From assembly GCA_016867005.1 (NCBI GenBank), contig VGKM01000068.1:1-6419 (forward strand): a DNA stretch of 6,419 nucleotides. The letters run 5' to 3'. This document shows, piece by piece, positions 5,456 through 6,419 of this stretch. A program made the translations under genes and the position numbers. Every line of letters begins with the position of its first letter. The first letter of the stretch is position 1. The stretch is from Candidatus Omnitrophota bacterium. GTDB taxonomy: Bacteria > Omnitrophota > Gorgyraeia > Gygaellales > Profunditerraquicolaceae. The notes beneath the pieces were generated by a model. It ran no database searches. It saw nothing but the letters and a program-made list of their open reading frames with translations, and was not told the origin of the DNA.

Positions 5456-5457
5456 AT

Positions 5458-6108
5458 TTAATCGCATAACAGGTTCTTCATTTTAGCATATGACCTTTGA
5501 ATTGGTATATAATCTTCTACGAAACTCCTGTATTGTCTTGGCGACATAGAAATACCGATGGAGTCTAATTTCTCTTGTCCCAGCTTATCACTAATAAATT
5601 CTTTGTAGGTTGACGCGGGCCAATCTTCGGGTTGTTCTACTAAATATGCTGTTACCGGATTTAAATGCACATAGCGCAATAGATGAATTAATTGCTCATC
5701 AGAGGAAACTAGTATTCTTTTAAATTTTTGCTCCCAAAGAGGGCCCTTTCGGTGATACTTGATATTAAAATATCGGGAATAGCTGTCTAAAACTTTTTGC
5801 ATATACCCTGAGATGCCCCCATCGCTCAATTGCCTTAAAATCATGTGTAAATGGGTTGGCATTATGCAAAATCCGATAATCTCGACGAGCAACTCAGAAT
5901 GTTTACGAGGCATAAATCTCTCTAGTATCCCGTAGCTCTTTCCTTTTAGAAACTCTGATAAACTGCATTTCCTGCCTTTGCAGCAATAATAATAAAATGC
6001 GCGCATCATCCTGAGAAAATCTTCTTCTGTGTTAAAGATCTTGTATTCTGCAATACTTCTTGTTACCGCATGGTACACGTTTCCTGTTACCAGCCTGATA
6101 TCCTCCAT
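5458..6108 (-). CDS. REP-associated tyrosine transposase (RAYT), Y1/HUH family
   Basis: A 216-aa single-strand DNA transposase of the IS200/IS605-like Y1 superfamily (TnpA-REP type). The HUH metal-binding motif is 'IMPTHLHMIL' (His86, His88). The family motif 'KGPLWEQKFKRILV' is at about 121-134, followed by 'LLRYVHLNPVTAYL', where Tyr146 aligns with the catalytic Tyr of E. coli RAYT as I recall it; 'DWPASTYKEF' follows. All key residues appear present, so it is probably active or recently so. Such enzymes cut and join REP-type hairpin DNA, and it is bracketed here by two copies of a 49-bp palindrome, as expected. The start ATG 6108 has a strong AAGGAGG site. It encodes no partner such as TnpB. 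It lies on the same strand as the 596-aa gene but is probably a separate insertion unit. Confidence 0.92.
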   Translation of the reverse strand: MEDIRLVTGNVYHAVTRSIAEYKIFNTEEDFLRMMRAFYYYCCKGRKCSLSEFLKGKSYGILERFMPRKHSELLVEIIGFCIMPTHLHMILRQLSDGGISGYMQKVLDSYSRYFNIKYHRKGPLWEQKFKRILVSSDEQLIHLLRYVHLNPVTAYLVEQPEDWPASTYKEFISDKLGQEKLDSIGISMSPRQYRSFVEDYIPIQRSYAKMKNLLCD

Positions 6109-6125
6109 TTTTCCTCCTTTTTTCT

Positions 6126-6174
6126 CCCGACTTCCCCCCTTCCAACCTCCGAGGTTAGATAGGGGGATGTTGGG
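6126..6174 (+). repeat. REP-like imperfect palindrome, copy 2 (upstream of the RAYT gene)
   Basis: The second 49-bp copy, in the same orientation as 5407-5455 and with 48 of 49 bases identical. It lies 17 nt upstream of the transposase start, so it would be in the 5' leader or promoter region of that gene. The hairpin arms are the same as in copy 1 (AACCTC-C-GAGGTT core). No recognisable promoter for the transposase is evident beside it. Confidence 0.85.
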
Positions 6175-6178
6175 GGTT

Positions 6179-6194
6179 GTCTATATTAATAGAC
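6179..6194. repeat. short perfect inverted repeat GTCTAT-N4-ATAGAC
   Basis: Two 6-bp arms separated by ATTA, just right of REP copy 2 in the AT-rich gap between the transposase gene and the plus-strand riboswitch promoter. It could be an operator half-pair or chance; nothing else supports a role. The rest of 6195-6264 shows no gene or clear signal. Confidence 0.3.
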
Positions 6195-6264
6195 GGGGAA
6201 AAGAGCGGAATCTAACACAAAAAATTGGCAAAAAGGGAGTAAAAGACAATTTAACCCTAGAAAC

Positions 6265-6293
6265 TTGACATGGCTTATATATAATGTTATATT
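6265..6293 (+). promoter_or_regulatory. sigma70-type promoter of the right-edge riboswitch
   Basis: Plus strand: -35 TTGACA (6265-6270), a 17-nt spacer, -10 TATATT (6288-6293). Transcription is expected to start near 6300 and run toward the right edge. The spacer end and -10 surroundings (ATAATGTTATATTTTA) nearly repeat those of the Flp operon promoter at 3437-3465 (ATAAATGTTATATTTTA), suggesting common origin or co-regulation. Confidence 0.75.
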
Positions 6294-6324
6294 TTATATG
6301 TAAGGTATAGTTCTTTAAAAATCC

Positions 6325-6419
6325 GTAGTTACACGATAATAGTAAACCTTCCGAAAGGATGGGGCACAAAGCTACAGGGCCTACAGGCCCGCCAAAGTTT
6401 TAGTGGCGGGGCCCAAGGT
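6325..6419 (+). ncRNA. GEMM-I cyclic-dinucleotide riboswitch aptamer (A20 type), 3' end cut by window
   Basis: The run ACACGATAATAGTAAACC (6331-6348) followed by TTCC-GAAA-GGAT-GGGG (6349-6364) and CACAAAGCTACAGGG (6365-6379) matches the GEMM-I core: 5' internal strand, P2 hairpin closed by a canonical GAAA tetraloop, and the xCAAAGCxxxxGGG entry into P3. It is especially close to the Geobacter cGAMP aptamer sequence as I remember it (ACACGACAATACTAAACC). The Vc2 position-20 equivalent is A (6341), the cGAMP-type base; the A47 equivalent is 6368. P3 appears elongated, with GGGCC, a GC-rich inner hairpin (CGCCA...TGGCG) and GGCCC. The 3' conserved segment would begin about AAGGT at the very end, so P1 closure and the expression platform lie outside. 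It must control a plus-strand gene beyond the window. Confidence 0.8.

Noticed and set aside
6181..6369. Minus-strand open frame of 62 codons.
   Set aside because: It overlaps the plus-strand promoter and riboswitch aptamer, lacks a ribosome site and shows no family features.

Overview
The window reads as a chromosomal segment of a Gram-negative, probably uncultured bacterium. Every protein gene I can support lies on the minus strand, so the biology runs from right to left. No rRNA or other clean taxonomic marker is present. The short Flp pilins with a shared 'MQxYxKRGLQGRxK' block and 'QYxP...TTS...RVNV' tails remind me of candidate phyla such as Omnitrophota. The A20-type GEMM-I riboswitches are best known from Deltaproteobacteria such as Geobacter. 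I hold the taxonomic placement loosely.

Left half (1-3465): a Flp/Tad (type IVb) pilus operon. A strong sigma70-type promoter (3437-3465) drives a leader RNA of about 250 nt. I read this leader as a GEMM-I cyclic-dinucleotide riboswitch aptamer (3279-3416) whose 3' strand is also the 5' arm of a 14-bp intrinsic terminator (3249-3298). Next come three Flp-type pilin genes, each with a near-identical GGAGGTGAA Shine-Dalgarno, then tadB and tadC (inner-membrane platform proteins), then three more pilin-like genes. Those last three are a 52-aa gene, a 54-aa gene, and one cut by the window edge; two of the three are too short for ordinary ORF calling. The operon continues beyond position 1. No TadA/CpaF ATPase, prepilin peptidase or secretin is in the window.

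Middle (3495-5390): a 596-aa protein with an N-terminal helix-turn-helix, a long Pro/Glu-rich linker and a C-terminal region resembling a DDE/RNase H-fold transposase. Its promoter carries a phased array of TTGGACATT motifs, 21 and 42 bp apart, which suggests an operator.

Right part (5407-6174): a Y1/HUH tyrosine transposase of the REP-associated (RAYT) type. It is bracketed by two 49-bp imperfect palindromes in direct orientation that differ at one base.

Right edge (6265-6419): a plus-strand promoter almost matching the pilin promoter in its -35, spacer length and -10 region, followed by a second GEMM-I aptamer that is cut by the window end. In both aptamers the base aligned to Vc2 position 20, which reads the ligand, is A rather than G. 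That is the signature of the 3',3'-cGAMP-responsive class (GEMM-Ib). The main hypothesis is that Flp pilus production, and an unseen gene to the right, are switched on by a cyclic dinucleotide, possibly cGAMP, through paired riboswitches.
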